A stretch of DNA of 64,000 nucleotides. It comes from Bacillus sp. MUM 116 (GTDB taxonomy: Bacteria; Bacillota; Bacilli; Bacillales; Cytobacillaceae). The DNA lies in the NCBI RefSeq assembly GCF_001866655.1, contig NZ_MLYR01000044.1, positions 1 through 64,000 of the forward strand, given 5' to 3'. The notes below the pieces were generated by a model that was given only the letters and a program-made list of their open reading frames with translations, was not told the origin of the DNA and searched no databases. Position 1 is the stretch's first letter. Every line of letters starts with the position of its first letter. Below, one piece after another: positions 16,681 to 24,991 of the stretch. Both the position numbers and the translations under genes were made by a program.

Positions 16681-18003
16681 TTATTGCTCCCCTTTGTTTA
16701 TTGTTTCAATCTCTTTCTGGATAGCTTTAATTTCTGTCTTTTTTTGTTTATCTTTTTTACCTTTGTCAGCCTTGATGACCTCAATTTGTTTGTTTTTGAC
16801 TTGAATCATCAAGTCTTTATTACCGATTTCTTTTGCTAACACAAAAGATTCATTCAATTTATTTGTGTTCATATAAGCAACAGCAATTATAGATTTTTGG
16901 CGATCATCCGGTTTTATTTTTTCTCGTAAGGAGATGACCTGATCATATTTCTTATTGAGATACGCTTTTTCAAATTGAACCAGGGAAGAATTTGACTCCC
17001 ATTTTTTCAATCCATCAGGGTTGTTTTTAAGTAAGTAGTGAACCACGTCTTCTTCAGAAGACAGTTTGGCTGCTTCAGCATACTGCCCAGTGCTCAAATA
17101 AGACTCTTTTAGCAGAGTTTTTTCCTCACCAGTTAACTTTTTTTCATTTTTCATAGCATTAATAAGCTGCTCATATTTCCCATTATAATGAAGTCGATAC
17201 ATCTCCAATAATTCATTTGATTGCTTCAACTTGCTTTGAGTATCCGCCAGTGATTGTTGAGATGCTTGAACGGCAGGATTTGAAAGAGATTGGCCAAGAG
17301 CGACAGAACCACCTGAAATACCGAATGCAAGTATTACGCTTCCTCCTATAAGAAGCAATTTCTTTTGAGGTTTTTTCCCTTTCTTTTTCTTATCTAGCTC
17401 TTCCATATAACTTTCTTGCAGCCGTTCTCTTTCTCGAATGATGGCAGTTTGTAAATCATCAAAGTTTCGAGCATCAATAATATGTTTAAGGAAATCCGTA
17501 GTCTCTTCATACACACTGTAAAGACCTTTTTGTTTAAGTGCATGGAATGGATATTTTGTAAAGAGATAGACAATCAAGCATTGTACATAATAGTGATCAT
17601 TCTGCTCTATTGGATTGGTTAATCCTCTTAATCCTCTATATAGCGCCTTCACTTCTTGTAATTGCTTAATGTAGAGGTTTTCAGGATGAAGAAATGTAAC
17701 ATAGTTACTGTCCGCAAGAGATTCGAAGGTTAAAAGATTTTCAGCAATAGCAAGCTTTTGTAGTGGCGCTTGCTTTCTTTCTCTTGATAAAGGAAGAAAT
17801 CCCTTTTCGATCTCATAATGAAAAGTCGTATATTGCTTATCAAAATGAATTTCCATACAATTAAAGAATAGGTGCGATGGTTGTTTTAATGGCTTTAATT
17901 CACCAACCGTATCTACTTTTGTGAGATTGGAAGGAATGCGGTAGCAGGCATCCTTCCCTTCTATTTGTAATGTCCCCTCTAAAAACATCTGCGGCTTACT
18001 CAT
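16681..18003 (-). CDS. EssB/YukC-like membrane protein in the conjugation operon
   Basis: 440 residues. A cytosolic N-terminal domain includes FLHPENLYIKQLQEVKALYR then GLRGLTNP, and HIIDARNFDDLQTAI. These align by eye with the pseudokinase domain of type VII secretion proteins YukC/EssB (APENIVF..., LDAESYDDLLELI in YukC). One membrane helix lies at about 215-237 after a lysine-rich stretch. A helical extracytoplasmic domain follows (YEQLINAMKNEKKLTGEEK, FEKAYLNKKYDQVISLREK), with a lysine-rich tail, again as in EssB. In type VII systems EssB bridges the membrane channel. Here it lies 2-3 bases from the VirB6-like and VirD4 genes, so it is part of a type IV operon. Confidence 0.78.
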   Translation of the reverse strand: MSKPQMFLEGTLQIEGKDACYRIPSNLTKVDTVGELKPLKQPSHLFFNCMEIHFDKQYTTFHYEIEKGFLPLSRERKQAPLQKLAIAENLLTFESLADSNYVTFLHPENLYIKQLQEVKALYRGLRGLTNPIEQNDHYYVQCLIVYLFTKYPFHALKQKGLYSVYEETTDFLKHIIDARNFDDLQTAIIRERERLQESYMEELDKKKKGKKPQKKLLLIGGSVILAFGISGGSVALGQSLSNPAVQASQQSLADTQSKLKQSNELLEMYRLHYNGKYEQLINAMKNEKKLTGEEKTLLKESYLSTGQYAEAAKLSSEEDVVHYLLKNNPDGLKKWESNSSLVQFEKAYLNKKYDQVISLREKIKPDDRQKSIIAVAYMNTNKLNESFVLAKEIGNKDLMIQVKNKQIEVIKADKGKKDKQKKTEIKAIQKEIETINKGEQ

Positions 18004-18005
18004 CG

Positions 18006-19013
18006 TTATTTACCCCCTTTGAGAATGAATTTGGCAATAGCAACCTTTCCCGCTGATCCAGCTGCACCAATCGCGGCACGTCCCGTTCCTGTACTGTATA
18101 AAAATTGTCTTAAAAAAGCTGGACCACTGATAAGAACAAGACATAATCCAAAGCCCAGGGCAATCATTTTAAGCTGCAAAGTAGCAAAACAATTAGCAAT
18201 CATATATAACAAAATAACTTGAATGACAAATGTAAACAGTGTAGCTATCATTTCTCTCCACCAAACCGAAAATACATTTAGTTCATCACTGATTAAACTA
18301 ATTACCGCCAGAGGAAATGTAGCAACAAGGAAAGCAAATTCTCCATCAGCTTTTAATCGCTGAAACACAACTACAAAGAATAAGAAAACGAAAGCAATAG
18401 AACAAATAGCAATTGCACTTAAAGCAACTTGCGGGTTAAGTCCCATCATTTCTGCAAGCTTTGAATCTGGTGATCCTGTTTCAAGCCACTTCCCTAACGC
18501 ACTATTTTCAAAATTAATTCCTTTATTCGTAAAATACTTTGTCATTGCCCCACATAATTCAACAAGTTGATCAATTACCCATGGAAGTATAGCAATAAGC
18601 ACCATACTCTTTATAAGAGCAGCCAGCTTATCTTTTATGTAACTTGAGTTATCACCTATTGTGTTCACCCGAAGCATACTATTAAGAATGTGATACATCA
18701 TCACCGCGATGGCTAGTAAAATACCAAACCATTTAAAGAAAGTGGTCACATTATCTACAATACTGTTTTGATATACTTCTGGGTCAAGGATGAACCAGTT
18801 CATCCATTTTAGTACCGCTCCTCCAAATCCTTTTGCAATATCTGTTATATAAGCGGTCGCTTGATCTTTTACACTGTTTCCAATCGCTTCTGTAGTCGTC
18901 TGGATGGGGTGGGCAACAAATTCACCAGTTTTTTGAGCCGCATCTTTTATACCATTAGCAACATCCGTAGCTTTATCAACTATTTGATTTGCAATATTAC
19001 TAAAGTCTGGCAT
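18006..19013 (-). CDS. VirB6/TrbL-like polytopic channel protein
   Basis: 335 residues with an N-terminal soluble amphipathic region (VDKATDVANGIKDAAQKTGE), then about six to seven membrane helices starting at WFGILLAIAVMMYHIL and ending AIALGFGLCLVLISGPAFL-like. It closes with a glycine/alanine-rich tail (AAIGAAGSAGKVAI). This layout matches the VirB6 family (TcpH, ConG, TraL in Gram-positive systems), which forms part of the membrane pore. It is tightly packed between the VirB8-like and EssB-like genes. Confidence 0.82.
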   Translation of the reverse strand: MPDFSNIANQIVDKATDVANGIKDAAQKTGEFVAHPIQTTTEAIGNSVKDQATAYITDIAKGFGGAVLKWMNWFILDPEVYQNSIVDNVTTFFKWFGILLAIAVMMYHILNSMLRVNTIGDNSSYIKDKLAALIKSMVLIAILPWVIDQLVELCGAMTKYFTNKGINFENSALGKWLETGSPDSKLAEMMGLNPQVALSAIAICSIAFVFLFFVVVFQRLKADGEFAFLVATFPLAVISLISDELNVFSVWWREMIATLFTFVIQVILLYMIANCFATLQLKMIALGFGLCLVLISGPAFLRQFLYSTGTGRAAIGAAGSAGKVAIAKFILKGGK

Positions 19014-19027
19014 ATTTCCTTCCCCCT

Positions 19028-19675
19028 TTATGAATTAACAACTTTAAACTTAGCATTAGGAGTATAATTGATTTTCCAGATTCCACCTTCATTTGAAATT
19101 ACTACACCTAGCATCCCAGTATTTTGATTAGTTGTAAGCTTCACAGCAACAGAGTAAACTTTGTATTCCGAATTATAATCAACCATCTCAATTGAAAGAT
19201 TTATTAACTTTAAATCAAGTAATTTATTGTTCCCATCACCTATAGAACTGTAAAGATTGATACGTTGATAAAATTGGGCAATTTGTTGCGGGGTATATTG
19301 TTTTAATGAATCCTGAGAAAACTGTTGTTTTATTTGGTCATATAAAGCTTTTTCACGATTTACTGCATCTTGACCACTCAAACTTTTTTCATCAAATAAA
19401 TGAAAGAAATTCAATGTCACTTTTTTTATTTCTTCCACATCAACATTTTCTTGATCTGTTATATTTTTTTCCTTCATTCCAAACTGTTCTAATGTCTTAG
19501 AATTAGAGTCTATATCTTTCTGAGATGAAGTAGTAGAAGCTGCTGTTTGTGTTGATTTCGTAGAATGTGTGGCTTGCTTCGGTTTTTCTTCCGTTCTTCC
19601 GAATGTAACAGTGAGAATCAGAATTAACAGAAAGCCTCCTATTACACCAGCTACAATTTTTGTAGATTTTTTCAT
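19028..19675 (-). CDS. VirB8-like bitopic transfer protein, copy 2
   Basis: 215 residues with one N-terminal membrane helix (IVAGVIGGFLLILILTVTFG) and a Ser/Thr-rich linker. An extracytoplasmic domain follows (FFHLFDEKSLSGQDAVN..., then VAVKLTTNQNTGMLGVVIS, GIWKINYTP). A cone of helices plus sheet ending in a W-x-I strand fits the NTF2-like fold of VirB8/TcpC proteins. Its start overlaps the stop of the preceding 186-residue gene by 4 bases (ATGA), so translation is coupled. The two genes together may correspond to the two tandem NTF2-like domains that TcpC has in one chain. Confidence 0.6.
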   Translation of the reverse strand: MKKSTKIVAGVIGGFLLILILTVTFGRTEEKPKQATHSTKSTQTAASTTSSQKDIDSNSKTLEQFGMKEKNITDQENVDVEEIKKVTLNFFHLFDEKSLSGQDAVNREKALYDQIKQQFSQDSLKQYTPQQIAQFYQRINLYSSIGDGNNKLLDLKLINLSIEMVDYNSEYKVYSVAVKLTTNQNTGMLGVVISNEGGIWKINYTPNAKFKVVNS

Positions 19676-20232
19676 TGTGTTCCCTCCGTTTGGGTGATGA
19701 CTTGGGTATCATCGACTAAATACGTTTGTTGCTTTTCATCATAAATAAGCTTGCATGCTAACATTACTCGGGAAGTGGAAGCATTTCCGTTTACATCAAC
19801 GGTAATATCAAACATAATAATTCCCTTTCCTCCTGTTCCAGAGGTGTTTGGGCGAAAATACACATCGAAATTCGTTGCCTTTGAAGTAACAACCACATCA
19901 TTTGGAAGCTTAGGAACTTCTCCATTAGCACTAGAAGGAATCATAGATTGTAATCCATTTTGTGTTGTATACGGCTTTGCTTGTTCATAACGGTTGTCTT
20001 TTTGAGAGCTATAATTAAACGCAGCTTCGACAAAGTGTATAAGCTTATCTTCTCCTTGCTTAACACTTCCCCCATCACTACCAGAGAGCTTTTGTTCCTT
20101 TTTCTGTTGTTTGAGCGTTTGTATAAGCTTCTCAGCTGCGTCTACCTTACTGTTTGCAGAAATCACCGTATAAGTGAGGGCGCAAACCATAATAAGGAGT
20201 GTAGCAATCAGTATATTTTTGAAAATCCGCAT
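19672..20232 (-). CDS. VirB8-like bitopic transfer protein, copy 1
   Basis: 186 residues: an N-terminal membrane anchor (ILIATLLIMVCALTYTVISA), a short coiled-coil (AAEKLIQTLKQQKKEQKLSG) and an NTF2-like outer domain. The domain contains HFVEAAFNYSSQKDNRYEQA, VYFRPNTSGTGGKGIIMFDI and a final YLVDDTQVITQ strand. It is a second small VirB8-type candidate of the mating-pore scaffold, overlapping its downstream partner by 4 bases. Placement as VirB8-like rests on topology and position. Confidence 0.58.
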   Translation of the reverse strand: MRIFKNILIATLLIMVCALTYTVISANSKVDAAEKLIQTLKQQKKEQKLSGSDGGSVKQGEDKLIHFVEAAFNYSSQKDNRYEQAKPYTTQNGLQSMIPSSANGEVPKLPNDVVVTSKATNFDVYFRPNTSGTGGKGIIMFDITVDVNGNASTSRVMLACKLIYDEKQQTYLVDDTQVITQTEGTQ

Positions 20233-20243
20233 TCCTTCCCTCC

Positions 20244-21293
20244 TTATCCCTTTATCACCCTACCCGCACCGTAGTAATGTTTACCCCAGTATCCATCAAA
20301 CACATTGTCAATTCTGAGTCCACTGTCATTAGAATTAATCATTTTGCCGTTTCCTAAATACAGCCCTACATGCGTCACTGTTGGCCCATTATATGTGCCC
20401 TGAAAGAAGACAAGATCACCTGCTTGTAGCTGTTCTGGATTTACATGAGCTGTAAAATTATATTGTTCTTGAGCCGTGCGGGGAAGATTGATACCAACTT
20501 GTCGAAATCCGTACAACATTAAGCCGCTGCAATCGAATCCTGTTTCAGGACTTACTCCCGTCCAATAATACGGTTTTCCTAAATAGTTAGCCATCGTGTT
20601 ATAGACTGTATTGACATCAAATCCTTGTACGCCTGCTGCAATTGCGACATTAGAGGTATCTGGTGTCAAGTTCTTTAATACTTTTTCAGAGTACTGAAAA
20701 TCGCCATAACAGGCTTTATATTGCGTCCTGATTGCAGATGAACAAATGCCTTGCGGCGGTGTATGCTCCTGTGAAAACTGAATGGCTAATTCCTTGCTAT
20801 ATTTACCACCTCTCGCCTTTATATAATCAATAAATCCGGGGCCATAGTTATACGACTGAAGGGTTAATGGCACATCATAATTAGCTTTCATCAGAACATT
20901 TTTAAATTCTTGAACCCCTGCCCAAATACTGTATATTGGATCTTGAATCCCATTGGGGATTTTAGGGTACTTGTTATTAAAAGCTCCCTCACTCGCCTGC
21001 ATTGGATCGAGTCCTGTTCCCCCACTTTCCTGTTGCATCAATGCGAGAAGAAGTTCAGTATAGTCTCCTATTCCAAACTCTTCTGCAAATTTTTTTACTA
21101 CAGGTTCCCAATTTCGGACCGCTGGTGATACATTTGCTTTTCCTCCTATTTCACCACTGATAGGAGGATTCAATTGAAGAGAAGAAATACCAGCCATGGT
21201 AAGAAATAAAACCCCTATAAAACCAATGACCGCCATCAGAATGGGCTTTCGAAACTTAACAACTAAGCTTCCCACCCGAACCGCAGTCAGCAT
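20244..21293 (-). CDS. CwlT-like two-domain cell-wall hydrolase (VirB1 role)
   Basis: 349 residues, membrane-anchored by a helix at about 18-35. A lysozyme-like muramidase domain (LLLALMQQESGG with Glu89, then LTLQSYNYGPGFIDYI) is followed by an NlpC/P60 endopeptidase domain (GFDCSGLMLYGF, Cys255; THVGLYLGNGKM, His308). This matches CwlT/TcpI/TraG-type hydrolases that open peptidoglycan for the conjugation channel. A cysteine pair (GICSSAI, KACYGD) sits between the domains. The stop overlaps the operon pattern tightly, with the VirB4 gene immediately upstream. Confidence 0.93.
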   Translation of the reverse strand: MLTAVRVGSLVVKFRKPILMAVIGFIGVLFLTMAGISSLQLNPPISGEIGGKANVSPAVRNWEPVVKKFAEEFGIGDYTELLLALMQQESGGTGLDPMQASEGAFNNKYPKIPNGIQDPIYSIWAGVQEFKNVLMKANYDVPLTLQSYNYGPGFIDYIKARGGKYSKELAIQFSQEHTPPQGICSSAIRTQYKACYGDFQYSEKVLKNLTPDTSNVAIAAGVQGFDVNTVYNTMANYLGKPYYWTGVSPETGFDCSGLMLYGFRQVGINLPRTAQEQYNFTAHVNPEQLQAGDLVFFQGTYNGPTVTHVGLYLGNGKMINSNDSGLRIDNVFDGYWGKHYYGAGRVIKG

Positions 21294-23212
21294 TAAGAAA
21301 CACCACGCTTGATAACAGAAATGTCATAATGCGGTACTTTATTTGCATCTTTCATAAACTTTTCTTCATATCTTGCTGCATCAAATAACCGCATCTCTTC
21401 TGGCGTTTGTACAATCTCAATCTGAACTCGTTTAGTACCCATGCAATAAATGCCTTTCGCCTTTACTTTTCGCTTGATAATTTTAATTTCTTTTTCTGAA
21501 AGTTGAATACCACTTTTTTCGATTAAGTCTTGTAAACCCTTTTCCTCTAATCCTAAAATCAATTTTGTATAGGAATTTTCAATAATGGCTGCCCCATAAT
21601 TGCGTTTTCCATCGGAGGCTGATAAGTAATCCTCAATTTGCTGCGTCGCAACCGTTGCACCGCCTTTATACTTACGAATGCGTTTATAAATGTGAGACAC
21701 AAACTTCATAAGCAAAGGATGATCCGGATCAGCCAGAACGTGGGCCTCATCGATGTAGAGCCGCTTCATAACCGATTTATCACGCGTAATTTCGTCCCAT
21801 AAGAAGGTGATAACATTGTACATAGCCGTTTTTTTTAAATCAGATCCATCCTCTAATTTTTTAAGATCAAAACAAATAAAATCATTCGATAAATCCACAT
21901 TTGTGTGGCCATTAAACATATTAGAATTGCTTCCTGTTACGTATGTTTCAAAGATCATACGGAAATGCCTTAACTCCTGATATTCTTCATCTGGAAGCTT
22001 CTCTATTTCGTATAACACATCTGAAAAAATGGGGAAATCTTTAGAACTTAAGGAGCTAAAATCTAACTCTGTCTCATCTTTTATCTCTAATTTCCGTTTA
22101 TACGTATTGAATAGCACTTTTTCCAATAATGCTTCTTCGACTTGTGTTAAATCCTTTTTCATGGAGCGAAATAAAATCTTTAATCTTTGGACCTTTTGAC
22201 TCAATAAGGAGGCTTGTAATTCTCCATCCTCTTCCAATTCTTCTGTATCTGTAATTTCATTATTTAAAATTTCCATCGGGTTAATGACTGTTCTTGATGA
22301 GTTGGAGAGGATGACCAGTGTTCCGCCTAACGCTCTCACAATTTTTCTGAATTCTCCCTCTGGATCGATAACATATGTCTTTACTCCAAGAGGCCAATGA
22401 CGTAACACATCCGAAATCATCATAGTTGTTTTTGCAGATCCCGAAGTCCCGCAAATGAATTCACTATGATTCATTAAAGCATAATGATCTACTAGAACAA
22501 TACTACCCGTAGTTTCATTAATCCCTTTAATAACGCTATATTGGCTCTGATGGAAAATTTCAGAATCATCGAACGGGATAAATGATGATAAAGCTTCTAC
22601 ATCAATATTTCGATTTGTAACTTCAGGTACTGCATTATCCCTAAGTGGCAAGACAGAATGAAAAGCATCTTTCGCTCGATAATGTACATGTGTTCCTTTT
22701 AAATGAACACGCTGCAACAAATTGGTGATACGTCCTTCCAGTCGTTCTAGTTCTTTTAGGTTTTGGGCTTGTAGATGAATATACATATGAACTTTAAACA
22801 TAATATCGCAGTCACTTTCGACCAACTTATCTAATAAACGCTCATTGCTCATTCGTTCCTTTTCTGCAGCTCTTCTTTTATATTCGTCTTTTGTAGCCTC
22901 CCGGCTTTCCAATTCAGGAATAGCTCGTTTTAAGTGCTTAATCATTTTATCAGAAGGAGATTTTTCGAGATGAATCGAAATCGTTACATTTCCTTGAAAA
23001 CGGCGTAAATTGGAAAGCCAATTTCCAAATACCCGCTTCGGATAGTCAAACACGCAGATAGTACTTGCATAGTTGCTTCCAAGCTGCATGTATTTGGTAT
23101 GTTCTTCTACGACATCTGGCAAAATGATATCTTTAAACGTAATTTCATCTTCTTCTTGAAACACGATTGTTTCTTCTTCCTTCTTAGCCAGCAATGTAAA
23201 CAACTTTCGCAT
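21293..23212 (-). CDS. VirB4-type conjugation ATPase
   Basis: 639-residue motor ATPase of the type IV channel. Walker A is GTSGSAKTT (255-263), Walker B is RLYIDEAHVLAD (DEAH at 488-491), followed by YKGGATVATQQIEDYL. The N-terminal 200 residues (coiled-coil-rich, KEEETIVFQEEDEITF) belong to the VirB4 N-terminal region. Many VirB4 proteins are about 800 residues; here the extra N-terminal part appears as the separate upstream gene that overlaps it by 29 bases. This is similar to the TraD/TraE arrangement of pIP501-type systems. Confidence 0.93.
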   Translation of the reverse strand: MRKLFTLLAKKEEETIVFQEEDEITFKDIILPDVVEEHTKYMQLGSNYASTICVFDYPKRVFGNWLSNLRRFQGNVTISIHLEKSPSDKMIKHLKRAIPELESREATKDEYKRRAAEKERMSNERLLDKLVESDCDIMFKVHMYIHLQAQNLKELERLEGRITNLLQRVHLKGTHVHYRAKDAFHSVLPLRDNAVPEVTNRNIDVEALSSFIPFDDSEIFHQSQYSVIKGINETTGSIVLVDHYALMNHSEFICGTSGSAKTTMMISDVLRHWPLGVKTYVIDPEGEFRKIVRALGGTLVILSNSSRTVINPMEILNNEITDTEELEEDGELQASLLSQKVQRLKILFRSMKKDLTQVEEALLEKVLFNTYKRKLEIKDETELDFSSLSSKDFPIFSDVLYEIEKLPDEEYQELRHFRMIFETYVTGSNSNMFNGHTNVDLSNDFICFDLKKLEDGSDLKKTAMYNVITFLWDEITRDKSVMKRLYIDEAHVLADPDHPLLMKFVSHIYKRIRKYKGGATVATQQIEDYLSASDGKRNYGAAIIENSYTKLILGLEEKGLQDLIEKSGIQLSEKEIKIIKRKVKAKGIYCMGTKRVQIEIVQTPEEMRLFDAARYEEKFMKDANKVPHYDISVIKRGVS

Positions 23213-23888
23213 CCGGTTTTTCCCCTCCTTTTCGAATCACTTGTGGCACATATGCCTCTTCAATAGGCTGATACATAGCTGCAGCATAGTTATAAAATAC
23301 TTGAAACAGATACATAAGCTGCTGATTCGTTAAGCGGTAGCAATCAAGTGTAAAGTCTCTTCCGAACATATTTCTAATTCGCTCTTCCAATTCTTTTGCT
23401 CGCTGATTCAGTTCATCTAATGCATCTTTATAAGCCAGGTCATCATCCCCTATAATTTTTTGATCGATAATCACATAATGCTCTTTTTTGAAAATTTTGT
23501 TATGCGTCTGATGGTCATAGGCGAACAATGCATAACTTGCTTGAAGACGTCGTTTATGCTCGTTTTCCTCAACTTCATGTTTTTGGACCAACATTCGAGT
23601 GTAATCTTGCAAATTAACTGGCTGCGCGACATTTTCAAATTGAATGTTCCCGTCCAATCCCGCCAAAAATGCCTCAAAACTATCAAACACATAACTTTGT
23701 TCTCCTAAAGACATTAAATCTAGATTAATAGTACTTATCCAAAATACAGCAACGAGACGATTATCTTTTGTTACTGCCACATCATCTCGTATATCCTCCA
23801 CAGGAAAGGCATCTTGCGCACTAAGGTCGGTCTGCTGCTCTTTGTTCTTCGCACGATTGATGAGGTAATTTTGAAGAGCCTTTAACAT
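23184..23888 (-). CDS. Transfer protein resembling a detached VirB4 N-terminal region
   Basis: 234 residues, soluble, no signal or membrane segment. The sequence FPVEDIRDDVAVTKDNRLVA followed by VFWISTINLDLMSL reads like the start of VirB4/TrsE-family proteins (a strand-rich region facing the membrane complex). It then has long charged helices (LDELNQRAKELEERIRNMFG). It overlaps the VirB4 gene by 29 bases and the PrgI-like gene by 1 base. Its function within the channel base is inferred from position. Confidence 0.7.
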   Translation of the reverse strand: MLKALQNYLINRAKNKEQQTDLSAQDAFPVEDIRDDVAVTKDNRLVAVFWISTINLDLMSLGEQSYVFDSFEAFLAGLDGNIQFENVAQPVNLQDYTRMLVQKHEVEENEHKRRLQASYALFAYDHQTHNKIFKKEHYVIIDQKIIGDDDLAYKDALDELNQRAKELEERIRNMFGRDFTLDCYRLTNQQLMYLFQVFYNYAAAMYQPIEEAYVPQVIRKGGEKPDAKVVYIAG

Positions 23889-24259
23889 TAATTCACTCCT
23901 TTCTTACGATAGAAAAAACGTTTTTGCCGTTGATCAAATTGAAAGTACCAAATAAATATTTTCCAGGCTGGTAAATCACGTCGGAGAGGTCGAATCATGA
24001 TGAGAAAAAGAACTGAGAAGAATAGTAAGAAGTCTAAAGACAATTGAATAATCCAATTTACACGTAGAAAAAATAAGAAGCCAACCAAAATAATGACGGG
24101 AACAAAGAAGCGTAAATCGGATAAATATATCCCCCACATTTGTGTTTTAGAGTCTATATTCATTGGGATATAAAACTCTTTTCCTTTTGTAGCTTCTTCA
24201 CCAAATAGGGAACGAGATAGAATCCGTTTGAGAGCCGATAATACTTGTTCATCATACAT
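23888..24259 (-). CDS. PrgI/VirB3-like small membrane transfer protein
   Basis: 123 residues with a soluble N-terminus (FYIPMNIDSKTQMWGIYLSD), two closely spaced membrane helices (FVPVIILVGFLFFLRV and LSLDFLLFFSVLFLIMI) and a basic tail (FQFDQRQKRFFYRKKGVN). This matches the PrgI/TcpE/VirB3 class encoded directly before VirB4 in Gram-positive conjugation operons. Confidence 0.8.
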   Translation of the reverse strand: MYDEQVLSALKRILSRSLFGEEATKGKEFYIPMNIDSKTQMWGIYLSDLRFFVPVIILVGFLFFLRVNWIIQLSLDFLLFFSVLFLIMIRPLRRDLPAWKIFIWYFQFDQRQKRFFYRKKGVN

Positions 24260-24280
24260 AACAGCTTACCTCACTCAATA

Positions 24281-24601
24281 TCATAAAAGTCCCTTAACCC
24301 AGTAAACTATTCCGCCAATGGACACTGCTAAGATTTCAAGAATAATAAGATATTGAAGCTTCCCTTTAAGCTCAGCTCGATCATGACCTTCATGTTTTGC
24401 CATATACGAGATGACTAGAAAAATAGCATTCGCTGCACAATAAGCAGTCGCAACTCCTACCCCTACTCCAATGAATGCATTAATAACTGTCTTAATCGTC
24501 GAAGTCGGATCAATAGCTTCACCTTTTGCAAAAGCTATGGATGGAAGACCAGCAAAAAATGCTGTAATCCAAGGCGTTTTTGATTTTAAAATTTTTTTCA
24601 A
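24281..24601 (-). CDS. VirB2-like pilin/channel subunit
   Basis: About 106 residues if translation starts at the TTG at 24601, which has AAAGGGGA 8 bases upstream. The longer frame from an ATG at 24637 has no ribosome site. The N-terminus KKILKSKTPWITAFFAGLPS ending IAFAKG is a signal peptide. Two membrane helices follow (VGVGVATAYCAANAIFLVIS and LIILEILAVSIGGIVYWV). This is the TrbC/VirB2 pattern. It is the first structural gene of the transfer operon, 57 bases after the XRE regulator. Confidence 0.75.
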   Translation of the reverse strand: MKKILKSKTPWITAFFAGLPSIAFAKGEAIDPTSTIKTVINAFIGVGVGVATAYCAANAIFLVISYMAKHEGHDRAELKGKLQYLIILEILAVSIGGIVYWVKGLL

Positions 24602-24657
24602 TGTAAAATCCCCTTTCCGTTTTTTTGTTACACACATACATAATTCATCTTTTAGCG

Positions 24658-24846
24658 TTACTCGGTAAGTTCCTCTATGTTGATTTCTAAAGCTTTAGCA
24701 ATCTTCTTGATATTTTCATGAGTAGGGTATCTTCGATTTCCACTTTCGATTTGCGAAATGGTCGGCTGTGGAACTCCTGATTTTTCAGCCAGCTCGAATT
24801 GTGTCCACCCTTTCTCTACCCTCTTTTCCCTTATTTTATAAATAAT
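24658..24846 (-). CDS. XRE-family regulator at the head of the transfer operon, unusual ATT start
   Basis: A small helix-turn-helix protein: IREKRVEKGWTQFELAEKSG then VPQPTISQIESGNRRYP, a classic Cro/CI fold with a short tail. The frame extends to an ATG at 24876. That ATG lies upstream of a good promoter -10 box (24865-24870), so it would not be in the transcript. A strong AAAGGAGGT (24860-24851) is followed only by ATC and ATT codons, so translation probably starts at ATT 24846 or 24843. There is no ATG, GTG or TTG between the ribosome site and the HTH. It probably represses the transfer promoter. Confidence 0.75.
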   Translation of the reverse strand: MIYKIREKRVEKGWTQFELAEKSGVPQPTISQIESGNRRYPTHENIKKIAKALEINIEELTE

Positions 24847-24864
24847 GATCACCTCCTTTAATCC

Positions 24865-24894
24865 ATTATATTCCATATCGAATAATTAAGTCAA
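24865..24894 (-). promoter_or_regulatory. Sigma-A promoter of the transfer operon
   Basis: On the minus strand TTGACT (24894-24889) and TATAAT (24870-24865) are separated by 18 bases. The start point would be near 24858, just before the AAAGGAGG site of the XRE gene. The divergent gap contains an ATTCTAATAAGAAT imperfect palindrome (24903-24916), a plausible operator for one of the two XRE proteins. Confidence 0.75.
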
Positions 24895-24991
24895 TAAAAT
24901 ATATTCTAATAAGAATAAATATTAAGAATTCCTTCCTCCTTTTTCTGATATAATTTAGGTAAAAATAATCTACAACTGGTGAGTGAGAATT

